From the NCBI GenBank assembly GCA_036788835.1, contig DAIQMR010000019.1, positions 1-47,586 of the forward strand: a stretch of DNA of 47,586 nt, given 5' to 3'. Positions 1 through 8,363 of the stretch are shown here, one piece after another. The notes beneath the pieces were generated by a model. That model had not been told where the DNA came from and made no database searches. It saw only the letters and a program-made list of their open reading frames with translations. Numbering within the stretch: position 1 is the stretch's first letter; each line of letters begins with the position of its first letter. The position numbers and the translations under genes are program-made. The stretch is from JALCSJ01 sp036788835. Lineage in GTDB: Bacteria > Bacillota > Negativicutes > Acidaminococcales > Acidaminococcaceae.

Positions 1-12
1 AGGAGAATTGAT

Positions 13-1068
13 GTGGAAAAGAAAAAAGTGATTACTTATGCAGATGCCGGTGTGGATATTGATGCCGGCAATAAAGCTGTAGAGCTTATGAAAGACAGTG
101 TGCGGGCATCCTATCGTCCGGAGGTTATTGGCGATTTGGGCGGTTTTGGGGGTCTTTTCGCCTTGCAGAATAAATACAAGGAACCGGTGCTGGTTTCCGG
201 TACGGACGGAGTGGGAACCAAATTAAAAGTTGCCTTTATGATGGATAGACACGATACCATTGGACAAGATGCGGTAGCTATGTGCGTGAATGATATTTTG
301 GTGCAGGGTGCAGAGCCTTTGTTTTTCCTTGACTATATTGCCGTGCCCAAAGTAGATTCTCAAAAGGTTGCCAATATCGTGAAGGGTGTTGCCATGGCCT
401 GCAAGGAATCCGGTTGTGCTTTGATAGGCGGGGAAACTGCTGAAATGGCAGGGTTTTACGCTGATGGTGAATATGACATCGCCGGTTTTTCCGTAGGGGT
501 TGTAGAGAAAAGCAAGATGATTACCGGAGAGAAAGTGCAGCCCGGTGATGTTCTGCTGGGGCTGCCCTCTACCGGTGTTCACAGTAACGGTTATTCCCTG
601 GTGAGGAAGATTTGTTTTGATGTTATGGAAATGACGGTAGATACACCGATTCCTGAATTTCATAAAACCTTGGGAGAGGAATTGTTGACACCCACTCGTT
701 TGTATCCCAAAACATGTTTGCCTTTAATTGAAAAATTCAACTTACATGGTATGGTTCACATTACCGGTGGGGGATTCTATGATAACATCCCCAGAGTTCT
801 TCCGGAAAATTGCGATGCATTGATTAATGCTGAGGCCTGGGAAGTGCCCATGGTCTTTAAGAAATTGCAGGAATGGGGCAATGTGCCTTGGAAAGAAATG
901 TATAGAACCTTCAATATGGGCGTAGGCATGGTCCTGGTAGTGTCTCAGGGGAAAGCAGATGCTGTCCGTGCGCATTTGAAAGCCAACAAGGAGCAGTTTT
1001 ATGAATTGGGTTCCGTTGTAAAAGGAACCAAGAAAACAATTATGAAAGGCGGCGTGTTCGGTGACTAA
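13..1068 (+). CDS. purM: Phosphoribosylformylglycinamidine cyclo-ligase (AIR synthetase)
   Basis: Cytosolic enzyme of de novo purine synthesis that uses ATP to close FGAM to AIR. The 351-residue protein has the usual length of bacterial PurM. It shows the N-terminal nucleotide-binding motif GTDGVGTKL (about residues 63-71), the GGETAEM motif (about 141-147), and HSNGYSLVR and HITGGG further on, all family hallmarks. I take the GTG at 13 as the start because AGGAG at 1-5 lies 7 bases upstream; the ATG at 11 is out of frame. The gene overlaps purN by 8 bases, which implies translational coupling, and is probably a middle gene of an operon continuing to the left of the window (purF or similar would be expected there). 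Assignment is firm. Confidence 0.96.
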   Translation: MEKKKVITYADAGVDIDAGNKAVELMKDSVRASYRPEVIGDLGGFGGLFALQNKYKEPVLVSGTDGVGTKLKVAFMMDRHDTIGQDAVAMCVNDILVQGAEPLFFLDYIAVPKVDSQKVANIVKGVAMACKESGCALIGGETAEMAGFYADGEYDIAGFSVGVVEKSKMITGEKVQPGDVLLGLPSTGVHSNGYSLVRKICFDVMEMTVDTPIPEFHKTLGEELLTPTRLYPKTCLPLIEKFNLHGMVHITGGGFYDNIPRVLPENCDALINAEAWEVPMVFKKLQEWGNVPWKEMYRTFNMGVGMVLVVSQGKADAVRAHLKANKEQFYELGSVVKGTKKTIMKGGVFGD

Positions 1069-1669
1069 ACGCAAAATAGGTGTTTTGGTCAGCGGGAGAG
1101 GCAGCAATCTCCAAGCCATTATGGACAAAATAGGGTTAGAAAATCTACCCATAGAAATTGCTGTAGTAGTGAGCGATAAAGCTGATGCTTTTGCCCTGGA
1201 ACGAGCAGCTAAAGCAGGCATTGCCAATGAAGCCGTTATCCGCAAAGAATGCGGTTCTAAAGAAGAATTCGAAAACAAAATTGATGATATACTGCGCCGG
1301 CATAATGTGGAGTTGGTTGTGCTGGCTGGTTTCATGCGCATTCTTACAGGTAACTTTATCGGTAAATGGAGGCACAGGGTAATCAATATCCATCCGGCCC
1401 TTTTGCCCAGCTTCAAAGGACTGGATGCCCAAGGACAGGCCTTAGACTACGGCGTCAAAGTAGCAGGCTGTACCGTCCACTTCGTAGATGAAGGCATGGA
1501 CACCGGGCCAATTATTCTGCAAAAAGTCGTGCCTGTTATGGATAATGACACCCACGATTCTTTAGCAGACCGCATCCTGGTCCAAGAGCACCTAGCTTTA
1601 CCGGAAGCCGTAAAGCTCTGGTGCGAAAATAAACTTGAAGTCAAAGGCAGAAAAGTATATATAAAATAA
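1061..1669 (+). CDS. purN: Phosphoribosylglycinamide formyltransferase (GAR transformylase)
   Basis: Transfers a formyl group from 10-formyltetrahydrofolate to GAR in de novo purine synthesis. At 202 residues it matches the E. coli PurN type. Visible motifs are VSGRGSNLQAI at the N terminus (phosphate-binding loop), LAGFMRIL, and NIHPALLPSFKG around residues 109-120, which carries the catalytic Asn-x-His, followed by the conserved Asp in the FVDEGMDTGPII segment. The start is a GTG at 1061 inside the end of purM, so the two are coupled. It lies between purM and the cyclohydrolase domain of purH. Because GAR formylation here is folate-dependent, the cell need not rely on formate-dependent PurT, although PurT elsewhere cannot be excluded. 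Confidence 0.95.
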   Translation: MTKRKIGVLVSGRGSNLQAIMDKIGLENLPIEIAVVVSDKADAFALERAAKAGIANEAVIRKECGSKEEFENKIDDILRRHNVELVVLAGFMRILTGNFIGKWRHRVINIHPALLPSFKGLDAQGQALDYGVKVAGCTVHFVDEGMDTGPIILQKVVPVMDNDTHDSLADRILVQEHLALPEAVKLWCENKLEVKGRKVYIK

Positions 1670-1687
1670 CTTAACGGGGTGATAATT

Positions 1688-2290
1688 ATGGCAATTAAAA
1701 GAGCAGTATTGAGCGTATCTGACAAAACCGGTATTGTGGAGCTGGCGAAGTTTTTGCACAGTATCGGCGTAGAAATTATTTCCACCGGCGGCACCATGAA
1801 AGCCATTCGTGAGGCAGGGGTGCCGGTAACTTACGTAAGTGATTATACCGGTTTCCCGGAAATGATGGACGGCAGAGTCAAGACCTTAAATCCCAAGATT
1901 CACGGCGGCATTCTGGCCATTCGCAGTAATCCTGACCATGTGAAAGATATGGAAAAGAATGGTATTAAACCCATAGACTTGGTAGTTGTGAATCTGTATC
2001 CCTTCAGAGAAACCATTGCTAAACCCGGTGTCTCCGAACAGGAAGCCATAGAAAATATTGATATTGGCGGTCCCTGCATGGTTCGTGCGGCCGCTAAAAA
2101 TTTCCGGGATGTTATTGTTATTACCAATCCCTCCCGTTACAGCAGCCTTATTGCCATGCTGAGCCAATACGGTGACGCAGATATGAGAACCAGAAAGACC
2201 TTGGCTAAAGAAGCTTTTGCTCATACATCTTCTTATGATGCTGCTATTACTGCTTATTTGGAAAAACAATTAGAGAAGGAAAAGAAATAA
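1688..2290 (+). CDS. purH: Stand-alone IMP cyclohydrolase (N-terminal domain of PurH only)
   Basis: Closes FAICAR to IMP, the last step of purine synthesis. The 200-residue protein covers only the MGS-like IMP cyclohydrolase domain of PurH: AVLSVSDKTGIVELAK at the N terminus, ISTGGTMKAIREAG, the FPEMMDGRVKTLNPKIHGG signature and RAAAKNF near residue 130. Ordinary bifunctional PurH is about 510 residues because an AICAR transformylase domain follows. Here the gene stops cleanly after a lysine-rich tail, and purD begins 11 bases later with its own AGGGAGG site, so this looks like a genuine split rather than a frameshift. I chose the ATG at 1688, preceded by ACGGGGTG, over the in-frame GTG at 1679. 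The AICAR transformylase must be encoded elsewhere. Confidence 0.92.
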   Translation: MAIKRAVLSVSDKTGIVELAKFLHSIGVEIISTGGTMKAIREAGVPVTYVSDYTGFPEMMDGRVKTLNPKIHGGILAIRSNPDHVKDMEKNGIKPIDLVVVNLYPFRETIAKPGVSEQEAIENIDIGGPCMVRAAAKNFRDVIVITNPSRYSSLIAMLSQYGDADMRTRKTLAKEAFAHTSSYDAAITAYLEKQLEKEKK

Positions 2291-2301
2291 GGGAGGCAAT
2301 T

Positions 2302-3588
2302 ATGCGCATCTTAGTTATTGGGGGCGGCGGCAGAGAGCACGCCCTGGTCTGGAAATTGGCTCAAAGTGAAAAAGCAGAGAAAATATATGTGGCCCCCGGT
2401 AATCCCGGAATTGCACCCTTAGCAGAATGTGTTCCCTTGGACACGGCAAATAATGAGCTGGTAGTAAAGTGGGCTCAAGAGAATAAAATTGATTTAGTGG
2501 TAGTGGGACCGGAAGTGCCTTTGGTAGCAGGTCTCAGCGATGCTCTAAGAAAAGTCGGTATTCCTGTTTTCGGACCGTCCGCTGCAGCTGCGGCCATAGA
2601 AGGCTCCAAGAGCTTTTCTAAAGAACTCATGAAAAAATATAATATTCCTACGGCTTTTTTCAAAGTATGCACAGATTTGGCAGAAGCCAAAGCCTTTGTC
2701 CGGGAACAAGGTGCCCCCATCGTTATTAAAGCCGATGGTCTGGCGGCGGGCAAAGGGGTTGTTGTTGCTATGGAAGAGCAAGAAGCTCTGGATGCCCTGG
2801 ATGAGATTATGGGAAACCATAAGTTCGGAGCAGCCGGCGCCAGTGTTGTAATTGAAGAATTTATGGATGGAGAAGAGGCGTCCCTTTTTGCTTTTACCGA
2901 TGGGAAGACCATAGTACCAATGGTGGCTGCTCAGGATCACAAACGTGTGAATGACGAAGATAAAGGCCCCAATACAGGTGGTATGGGTGCCTATGCTCCT
3001 GCTCCCGTGCTTACGGAAGCATTAAAAGAAAAATGCATGGAAACTATTATCCGCCCGACTTTAGCTGCTATGGCCAAAGAAGGCAGGCCCTATTCCGGCT
3101 GCCTTTATACAGGGCTTATGATTAAAGGTGATAGTGTCAAGGTAGTTGAATTTAACTGTCGGTTTGGGGATCCGGAAACACAGGTCGTGGTTCCTTTGTT
3201 AGAAAGTGATTTGGCGGAAATTATGCTGGCCTGTGCCACGGGAACCCTGCGTCCCGAAATGGTCAGATGGGGCGATAAAGCTGCAGTCTGCGTTGTTATG
3301 GCTTCCGGGGGCTATCCCGGTGATTATGAAAAAGGCAGACCCATTACCGGTCTGCAGGAAGCCAATGCTTTGCAGGGTGTAGTAGTGTTTCATGCCGGGA
3401 CCAAAGAAGTTGAGGGCCGGATTGTGACCAACGGCGGCAGGGTTCTGGGTGTGACCGCAGTAGACAAGACTATTCCCCTGGCTAAAGAAAAAGCTTACGC
3501 TGCCGTAGACAGAATATATTTTGAACAGGAACATCATCGTTCGGATATTGCTTGGCGGGCTCTAAAAAGATTGAAAAGCTCTCATTAA
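2302..3588 (+). CDS. purD: Phosphoribosylamine-glycine ligase (GAR synthetase)
   Basis: ATP-grasp ligase that joins glycine to 5-phosphoribosylamine. The 428 residues match the family length. Seen: the N-terminal GGGGREHAL motif, VVVGPEVPLVAGL, GPSAAAAAIEGSK, the ATP-grasp lysine region IVIKADGLAAGKGVVVA, the family signature RFGDPETQVVVPLL (about residue 288) and a C-terminal domain with GVTAV. AGGGAGG at about 2291-2297 positions the ATG at 2302. It is the last gene of the purine run: the following 64 bases contain a good promoter for the IMP dehydrogenase gene and no obvious terminator, so purine-operon read-through into that gene is possible. Confidence 0.96.
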   Translation: MRILVIGGGGREHALVWKLAQSEKAEKIYVAPGNPGIAPLAECVPLDTANNELVVKWAQENKIDLVVVGPEVPLVAGLSDALRKVGIPVFGPSAAAAAIEGSKSFSKELMKKYNIPTAFFKVCTDLAEAKAFVREQGAPIVIKADGLAAGKGVVVAMEEQEALDALDEIMGNHKFGAAGASVVIEEFMDGEEASLFAFTDGKTIVPMVAAQDHKRVNDEDKGPNTGGMGAYAPAPVLTEALKEKCMETIIRPTLAAMAKEGRPYSGCLYTGLMIKGDSVKVVEFNCRFGDPETQVVVPLLESDLAEIMLACATGTLRPEMVRWGDKAAVCVVMASGGYPGDYEKGRPITGLQEANALQGVVVFHAGTKEVEGRIVTNGGRVLGVTAVDKTIPLAKEKAYAAVDRIYFEQEHHRSDIAWRALKRLKSSH

Positions 3589-3592
3589 TTTG

Positions 3593-3621
3593 TTGCAATT
3601 GAAACAGTTTGGTGATAGAAT
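3593..3621 (+). promoter_or_regulatory. Sigma-A-type promoter of the IMP dehydrogenase gene
   Basis: TTGCAA at 3593-3598 and TAGAAT at 3616-3621 are separated by exactly 17 bases. A start point near 3628 would leave a short leader of about 25 bases before the ATG at 3653. The site lies immediately after the purD stop codon, so the IMP dehydrogenase can be expressed apart from the purine operon. Assigned by pattern only. Confidence 0.6.
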
Positions 3622-3652
3622 AGAAAAAATATCTTACAAGGGGAGGATTAAA

Positions 3653-5164
3653 ATGGCTTTTATTTATGATGAACCCGCGCATACTTTTAGCGAATATTTA
3701 TTGATTCCCGGTTACTCTTCCGAGCAATGTATTCCTGATAATGTTAACTTGAAAACTCCTTTGGTTAAGTTTAAGAGAGGTGAGCAACCTGCTCTTACCT
3801 TAAATGTTCCCATGGTTTCTGCGATTATGCAGGCTGTTTCCGGTGAGGATATGGCTATCGCCCTGGCTAAAGAAGGGGGCATTTCCTTTATTTACGGTTC
3901 CCAGTCTGTAGAAAGCGAAGCTGCTATGGTAGCCAAAGTAAAAAGCTACAAGGCAGGTTTTGTGGTAAGTGATTCCAATATTAAACCTTCCGACACATTG
4001 GCTGATGTGCTGGCCCTGAAAGAAAAAACCGGTCATTCCACAATAGCTGTGACCTCAGACGGTACGGTCAACGGCAAGCTGGAAGGCATTGTAACCAGCC
4101 GTGACTATAGAATCAGCAGGGTTCCTCTGGATACTAAAGTGGAAACTTTTATGACACCTATTAAGAACATGGTGGTAGGCCGTCATGATACTACTTTGAA
4201 AGATGCCAATGATATGATCTGGGACAACAAGCTGAACACGCTTCCTATTGTGGATGAAGACGGCAGGCTGATGTATATGGTATTCCGGAAAGATTATTCT
4301 ACACACAAACAATATCCTTTGGAATTATTGGATGACCAAAAACGTCTTCTGGTAGGCGCGGGCATTAATACCCGTGACTATGCGGAACGAGTTCCTGCCT
4401 TGGTTAATGCAGGCGCAGACGTTCTTTGCATTGATTCTTCCGAAGGTTTTAGTGAATGGCAGAAACTTGCTCTGGACTGGATTCATAAAGAATATGGTGA
4501 CAAGGTGAAAGTGGGAGCCGGCAATGTGGTTGATGCCGAAGGTTTCCGTTTTCTGGCGGAAGCAGGTGCTGACTTTGTGAAAGTCGGTATCGGCGGCGGT
4601 TCTATCTGTATTACCCGTGAACAAAAGGGTATTGGCCGCGGTCAGGCTACTGCAATAATAGATGTGGCCAAGGCCCGTAACGAATATTTTGAAGAAACCG
4701 GCGTGTATGTGCCCATTTGTTCTGACGGCGGCATTGTTTATGATTATCATATGACACTGGCATTGGCTATGGGAGCTGATTTTATGATGCTGGGCAGATA
4801 TTTCGCCCGTTTTGACGAATCTCCCACCAATCGTGTGAACGTGAATGGTGCTTATATGAAAGAGTATTGGGGAGAAGGGTCCAACCGTGCCAGAAACTGG
4901 CAGCGTTACGATATGGGAGGAGCCAAAAAATTGTCCTTTGAGGAAGGTGTTGATTCCTACGTTCCCTATGCAGGCTCCTTAAAAGACAACCTGAATCTTT
5001 CTTTGAGCAAGATGCGTTCTACCATGTGCAACTGCGGAGCCCTGAATATTCGTGAACTCCAGCAAAAAGCCCGTTTAACCTTAGTATCTGCTACCAGCCT
5101 GGTTGAGGGCGGGGCACACGATGTAGTGCTTAAAGACAAAAACAACAATAACTATCCGAAGTAA
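3653..5164 (+). CDS. guaB: IMP dehydrogenase
   Basis: Oxidises IMP to XMP with NAD, the committed step to GMP. The 503-residue protein has the IMPDH barrel interrupted by a CBS pair. The N-terminal barrel strand includes LNVPMVSAIMQAVSG, the CBS region runs at about 100-225 (VTSRDYR, FMTPIKNMV, LPIVDEDGRL), and the barrel resumes with GAGINTRDYAERVPALV. The catalytic loop is GIGGGSICITREQKGIGRG with the nucleophile Cys319. The phosphate-binding SDGGI segment and the flap with WQRYDMGG follow. I use the ATG at 3653 behind GGGGAGG (about 3640-3646) and not the longer reading from 3590, which would begin upstream of the promoter. The sequence resembles the divergent IMPDH branch shared by some anaerobic Firmicutes and protists; that placement is from memory. 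A terminator follows directly. Confidence 0.93.
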   Translation: MAFIYDEPAHTFSEYLLIPGYSSEQCIPDNVNLKTPLVKFKRGEQPALTLNVPMVSAIMQAVSGEDMAIALAKEGGISFIYGSQSVESEAAMVAKVKSYKAGFVVSDSNIKPSDTLADVLALKEKTGHSTIAVTSDGTVNGKLEGIVTSRDYRISRVPLDTKVETFMTPIKNMVVGRHDTTLKDANDMIWDNKLNTLPIVDEDGRLMYMVFRKDYSTHKQYPLELLDDQKRLLVGAGINTRDYAERVPALVNAGADVLCIDSSEGFSEWQKLALDWIHKEYGDKVKVGAGNVVDAEGFRFLAEAGADFVKVGIGGGSICITREQKGIGRGQATAIIDVAKARNEYFEETGVYVPICSDGGIVYDYHMTLALAMGADFMMLGRYFARFDESPTNRVNVNGAYMKEYWGEGSNRARNWQRYDMGGAKKLSFEEGVDSYVPYAGSLKDNLNLSLSKMRSTMCNCGALNIRELQQKARLTLVSATSLVEGGAHDVVLKDKNNNNYPK

Positions 5165-5186
5165 TGAACCACTACGCATAACGAAA

Positions 5187-5215
5187 AAAGCCTGACGGCT
5201 AAGCCGTCAGGCTTT
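5187..5215. terminator. Bidirectional terminator between guaB and the symporter gene
   Basis: A perfect 13-bp stem (5187-5199 with 5203-5215) closes a 3-base TAA loop. A-runs on the left and T-runs on the right make it usable from both sides. It separates two convergent genes and probably ends both transcripts. Confidence 0.9.
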
Positions 5216-5229
5216 AATATTTTACTCGC

Positions 5230-6423
5230 TTATTTTCTTTCTTTTTCGCTCTTGTTAACTACATAAGATACCATTAGGTCACCGGTGATATTAACGCAGG
5301 TTCTGGGCATATCCAGAACACGGTCAATACCGGCAATCAAGGCACTGCCTTCCAGAGGAAGGCCTAAAGCAGTTAAAATCATGGTTAACATAATGAAACC
5401 TGCCCCGGGAACTCCGGCGGTACCAATGGAAGCAAGAGTACCGGTGACAACGATGATGCCATATTGGGCAGCTGTTAAATCTACGCCGTAAATCTGAGCT
5501 ACGAACAAAGCGCAGACACCTTGATACAAAGCAGTACCATCCATATTGACAGTAGCGCCTAAAGGCAGTACGAAGCTGGCAATATCATCATCTACGCCAA
5601 GTTTCTTAGCACACTGCATGCTGACAGGCAATGTACCGCTGGAAGAACAGCTTGTGAAAGCAATCAGCTGAGCAGGAGCAATGGTCTTAAAGAAAGTAAT
5701 GGGACTGAAATGTCCTACGGCAGTTAATATGCCGCCATAAACAAGGACAGCATGTAAGAAGCAACCAAAGTATACGCAAATAATTACTTTTAATAAGGGC
5801 AGTAAAACAGCAGGACCGTTTTTCGCAACTACCGGGCAAATCAAACCGAATACGCCAATAGGAGCAAATTGCATGATGTAGCCAACAATCTTGTAGCAAA
5901 CTTCTGCCAAGCCATCGCAAATAGTTAACATGGGCTTAGCTTTTTCGCCAACAGCTACGGCACCAACACCAAAGAACATAGCAAAGCAGATAATTTGTAA
6001 CATATTGGCTTTAACCATGGAATCCAATACGTTGGTGGGGAAAATATCAGTGATAACTTTCATGATGGGGGGAGCAGCTTTGGCTGCTGCCTTAACATTA
6101 CCGGGAACAGTAAGACCGGCGCCCGGAACTACCAGTGTACCTAAAATAAGACCAATAACAATAGCTACTGCAGTTGTTGCTAAATAATAAACAACAGTTT
6201 TAACACCTACGCGACCAATCTTCTTAATGTCGCCTAACCCTGCTACACCAACCACCAATGAAGAAAATACCAGGGGCACAATAATCATTTTGATCATGTT
6301 CATGAAAATCGTACCCAGAGGGCCAACCCAGGCATTAGCAAACTTTACCCCACCCTCACCTAAACCTAATCCGGCGACAACACCAAGGACTAAGCCTATA
6401 AGGATTCTTGTTGTTAAACCCAT
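5230..6423 (-). CDS. Sodium/proton:dicarboxylate or glutamate symporter (DAACS family)
   Basis: Inner-membrane secondary transporter that imports dicarboxylates or acidic amino acids with cations. The 397-residue protein has many hydrophobic helices. It carries the family re-entrant loop CSSSGTLPVSM (around residue 265), the NMDGTALYQGV motif in TM7 and the TLASIGTAGVPGAG hairpin-2 sequence, the regions that bind substrate and sodium in GltPh. The N-terminal half includes the NMIKMIIVPLVFSSLV signature. On the minus strand GGGAGG ends only 1 base before an ATG at 6429 but 7 bases before the ATG at 6423, so I choose 6423. Substrate (succinate, fumarate, glutamate or aspartate) cannot be told from sequence. 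A PEP carboxykinase gene elsewhere in the window fits a dicarboxylate-using lifestyle, but that link is inference. Confidence 0.9.
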   Translation of the reverse strand: MGLTTRILIGLVLGVVAGLGLGEGGVKFANAWVGPLGTIFMNMIKMIIVPLVFSSLVVGVAGLGDIKKIGRVGVKTVVYYLATTAVAIVIGLILGTLVVPGAGLTVPGNVKAAAKAAPPIMKVITDIFPTNVLDSMVKANMLQIICFAMFFGVGAVAVGEKAKPMLTICDGLAEVCYKIVGYIMQFAPIGVFGLICPVVAKNGPAVLLPLLKVIICVYFGCFLHAVLVYGGILTAVGHFSPITFFKTIAPAQLIAFTSCSSSGTLPVSMQCAKKLGVDDDIASFVLPLGATVNMDGTALYQGVCALFVAQIYGVDLTAAQYGIIVVTGTLASIGTAGVPGAGFIMLTMILTALGLPLEGSALIAGIDRVLDMPRTCVNITGDLMVSYVVNKSEKERK

Positions 6424-6497
6424 ATCCATTCCTCCCTTTTGTAGAATGCTCTACATTTTTTTTAGCTATGGCGATTATTCTGATAGCTGTTATTCTT

Positions 6498-6526
6498 ATT
6501 TTAGCACAAAGCAGGATAAAGTTAAA
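6498..6526 (-). promoter_or_regulatory. Probable promoter of the symporter gene
   Basis: On the minus strand TTTAAC (plus 6521-6526) and TAAAAT (plus 6498-6503) are 17 bases apart, and TGC directly before the -10 makes it an extended -10 site. Its -35 overlaps the -35 of the divergent promoter for the DUF4127 gene. Confidence 0.45.
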
Positions 6527-6551
6527 TGTTTTCTGAATTTTGTGTTATAAT
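6522..6551 (+). promoter_or_regulatory. Probable promoter of the DUF4127 gene
   Basis: TGTTATAAT at 6543-6551 is a perfect extended -10. A weak -35, TTAAAT, sits at 6522-6527 with an 18-base spacer. Its position rules out the in-frame ATG at 6526 as translation start. Confidence 0.55.
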
Positions 6552-6576
6552 TAAAAAACAGATGGGAGGAAGAAAA

Positions 6577-8223
6577 ATGCGGGAAAAAATAAAAAATAAG
6601 CTTTTAGGGTTGTTATTGGTATGTTTTATAGGACTGCCTGTGATTGGGTTAGCCAAGGAAAAAATACTTTTTATTCCTATAGATAACCGACCGGTTTGTT
6701 TAGGGTATACGGTAGAGACATTGAAGGCAGCAGGGTGGGATATTGAGACTCCGCCTGAAGAATATGTGGCTTCCTACAATAGGATGGGAGATCCTGATAA
6801 GATGTTTAAGTGGCTGGAGGATAATGCTCTTTTAGCCACGGATGCGGTAGTTTCCAGCGATAGTTTGATTTACGGCGGGCTAGTGCCGTCTAGGACACAT
6901 ACTTTGCCAAAAGAAGTTCTGGCCGCCAGGACGCAACGCTTAATTGATTTCAAGAAAAAGTTTGATTGTCTGCGTTTGTATGTTTACGATACAGTAATGC
7001 GCTCTCCCAGAGCCAGCAGCGCTCCTGCGGAACCGGCTTACTATAGCCGGTGGGGGTCCAAGATTTTCCGGATGGGAGAGCTTAGGGACAAACTGGAAAT
7101 GGGTACCATCAAGAAAAAGGAAAAAGCAGAGCTTGAGGAAATCTTAAAGGCCATTCCCCAGGAAGTCCAGACGGATTTATATACCAGAAGAAAAGCTAAT
7201 CTAGAAGTAACAGAGCAATTGCTGCAGGGGGTAAAAGATAATGCTTTTAATTATTTCCTCTTAGGCAAGGACGATACAGCACCTAATTCTGATGCCCATC
7301 GGGATGCCAGAAGAATTAAAGCCTTATTGCCCGGCCTGCCGGATTATAAGATTCGTTTCTTTGTAGGGGCTGATCAGCTGGGCTTGATTCTTCTTAACAG
7401 GGCTGTAAACAAGATAGAGCAAAAGACTCCTGTTGTCTACAGCTTCTATACTGAGGGACAGGGGGAAAAACTTATTCCCTCCTATGAAGATGAACCGGTA
7501 AAGGATACCATCCGCCAGCATATTTTGGCAGCAGGGGGATTCCCGGCTGCCAGTCCTAAGAGAGCTGATTTTGTTATGGCCGTGAATACTCCGGTTAAGG
7601 GGCCAACGCCACCTGCTAGTGACCAGGCTATTAATAATGGTGTTATTACCAATGCTCATAAACATTTTCTGACGAAAACTTGGGATTACATTAAAGCAGG
7701 GAAAAACGTAGGTATTGCTGATATTGCCTATGGAAATGGGTCGGATAACGGCTTGGTAAAGGGCTTGTTTGAAACCCGGAAAGAAATCAGGATAAAAGTG
7801 CCGGCCCGGGGAGGAATCGGTCCTGCGGCCTATAAGGCGCCTATGGCCTGGCTCCTGAATTCCTATGCGGGCTGGAATACTGCCAGTAATACCATAGGAT
7901 ATACTCTGGGACAAGGGTTATTGAGGCCATATTTTACGGAAATAGCCAAAAATGACTTAATGGCCGTAAGATATCTGGATGAATGGGCCTATGAAGCCAA
8001 TGTCCGTCAGGATGTGAGAGCCAACCTGGTCAGACCCAATAAATGGGTGGACGGTTCTTTAAAGCCGGACCAAAGAGCTCAGGCAGAACAAGCGGTTTCT
8101 AAGGGTATTAAAAATCTGGCAGGAAAATATTTCCGCCCGGAAGAATTAAACAAATTCACCTATGACCTGCCTTGGAGCAGAATGTTTGAGGTAGAGGTTA
8201 AAAAAGCAGCTGCCAAAGGGTAA
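6577..8223 (+). CDS. Secreted DUF4127-family protein
   Basis: Function unknown. The 548-residue protein begins with a Sec signal peptide: a basic MREKIKNK stretch, a hydrophobic core and a likely cut after GLA near residue 25. The mature part starts IPIDNRPVCLGYT, typical of DUF4127 proteins. It also shows SSDSLIYGGLVPSR, the RSPRASS segment, GKDDTAPNSDAHRDAR and FVGADQLGLILLNRA, a set of conserved acidic and basic residues that suggests an enzyme or binding protein acting outside the cytoplasmic membrane. The start at 6577 follows GGGAGGA and lies downstream of the extended -10 promoter. No transmembrane helix is apparent beyond the signal. The gene stands alone; the pyrimidine operon promoter follows within 30 bases of its stop, with no clear terminator between. 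Confidence 0.85.
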   Translation: MREKIKNKLLGLLLVCFIGLPVIGLAKEKILFIPIDNRPVCLGYTVETLKAAGWDIETPPEEYVASYNRMGDPDKMFKWLEDNALLATDAVVSSDSLIYGGLVPSRTHTLPKEVLAARTQRLIDFKKKFDCLRLYVYDTVMRSPRASSAPAEPAYYSRWGSKIFRMGELRDKLEMGTIKKKEKAELEEILKAIPQEVQTDLYTRRKANLEVTEQLLQGVKDNAFNYFLLGKDDTAPNSDAHRDARRIKALLPGLPDYKIRFFVGADQLGLILLNRAVNKIEQKTPVVYSFYTEGQGEKLIPSYEDEPVKDTIRQHILAAGGFPAASPKRADFVMAVNTPVKGPTPPASDQAINNGVITNAHKHFLTKTWDYIKAGKNVGIADIAYGNGSDNGLVKGLFETRKEIRIKVPARGGIGPAAYKAPMAWLLNSYAGWNTASNTIGYTLGQGLLRPYFTEIAKNDLMAVRYLDEWAYEANVRQDVRANLVRPNKWVDGSLKPDQRAQAEQAVSKGIKNLAGKYFRPEELNKFTYDLPWSRMFEVEVKKAAAKG

Positions 8224-8252
8224 GCTTTAGCCACAACGGCTTGTTAAATCGG

Positions 8253-8281
8253 TTGACTTTTAAGGTATGGAGTGATAAGAT
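8253..8281 (+). promoter_or_regulatory. Promoter of the pyrimidine operon
   Basis: TTGACT at 8253-8258 and TAAGAT at 8276-8281 are separated by 17 bases. Transcription from about 8288 would give a leader of about 140 bases that contains the PyrR-type hairpin and a terminator before pyrB. Confidence 0.75.
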
Positions 8282-8300
8282 TAACACAGTTAAATATCGA

Positions 8301-8333
8301 CCTTTAATCTAGTCCTGTGAGACTAAGAAAGGG
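8301..8333 (+). promoter_or_regulatory. PyrR-binding hairpin (anti-antiterminator) in the pyr leader
   Basis: The lower stem CCTTT/AAAGG and upper stem TAGTC/GACTA enclose the hexaloop CTGTGA, which fits the published PyrR loop consensus CNGNGA. In Firmicutes, UMP- or UTP-loaded PyrR binds this hairpin and prevents the antiterminator. The 3' half of the hairpin (8321-8333) can alternatively pair with the 5' arm of the downstream terminator (GACTAAGAAAGG with CCTTCTTGTC, one bulged A). That gives the expected mutually exclusive structures. pyrR itself is not in this window. Confidence 0.85.
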
Positions 8334-8363
8334 ACTTTTATCTTATAAGTATGGCACATTTAG

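Noticed and set aside
742..1416. Minus-strand reading frame of 224 codons opposite purM and purN
   Set aside because: Both plus-strand genes are unambiguous, with all family motifs; the antisense frame is a shadow.
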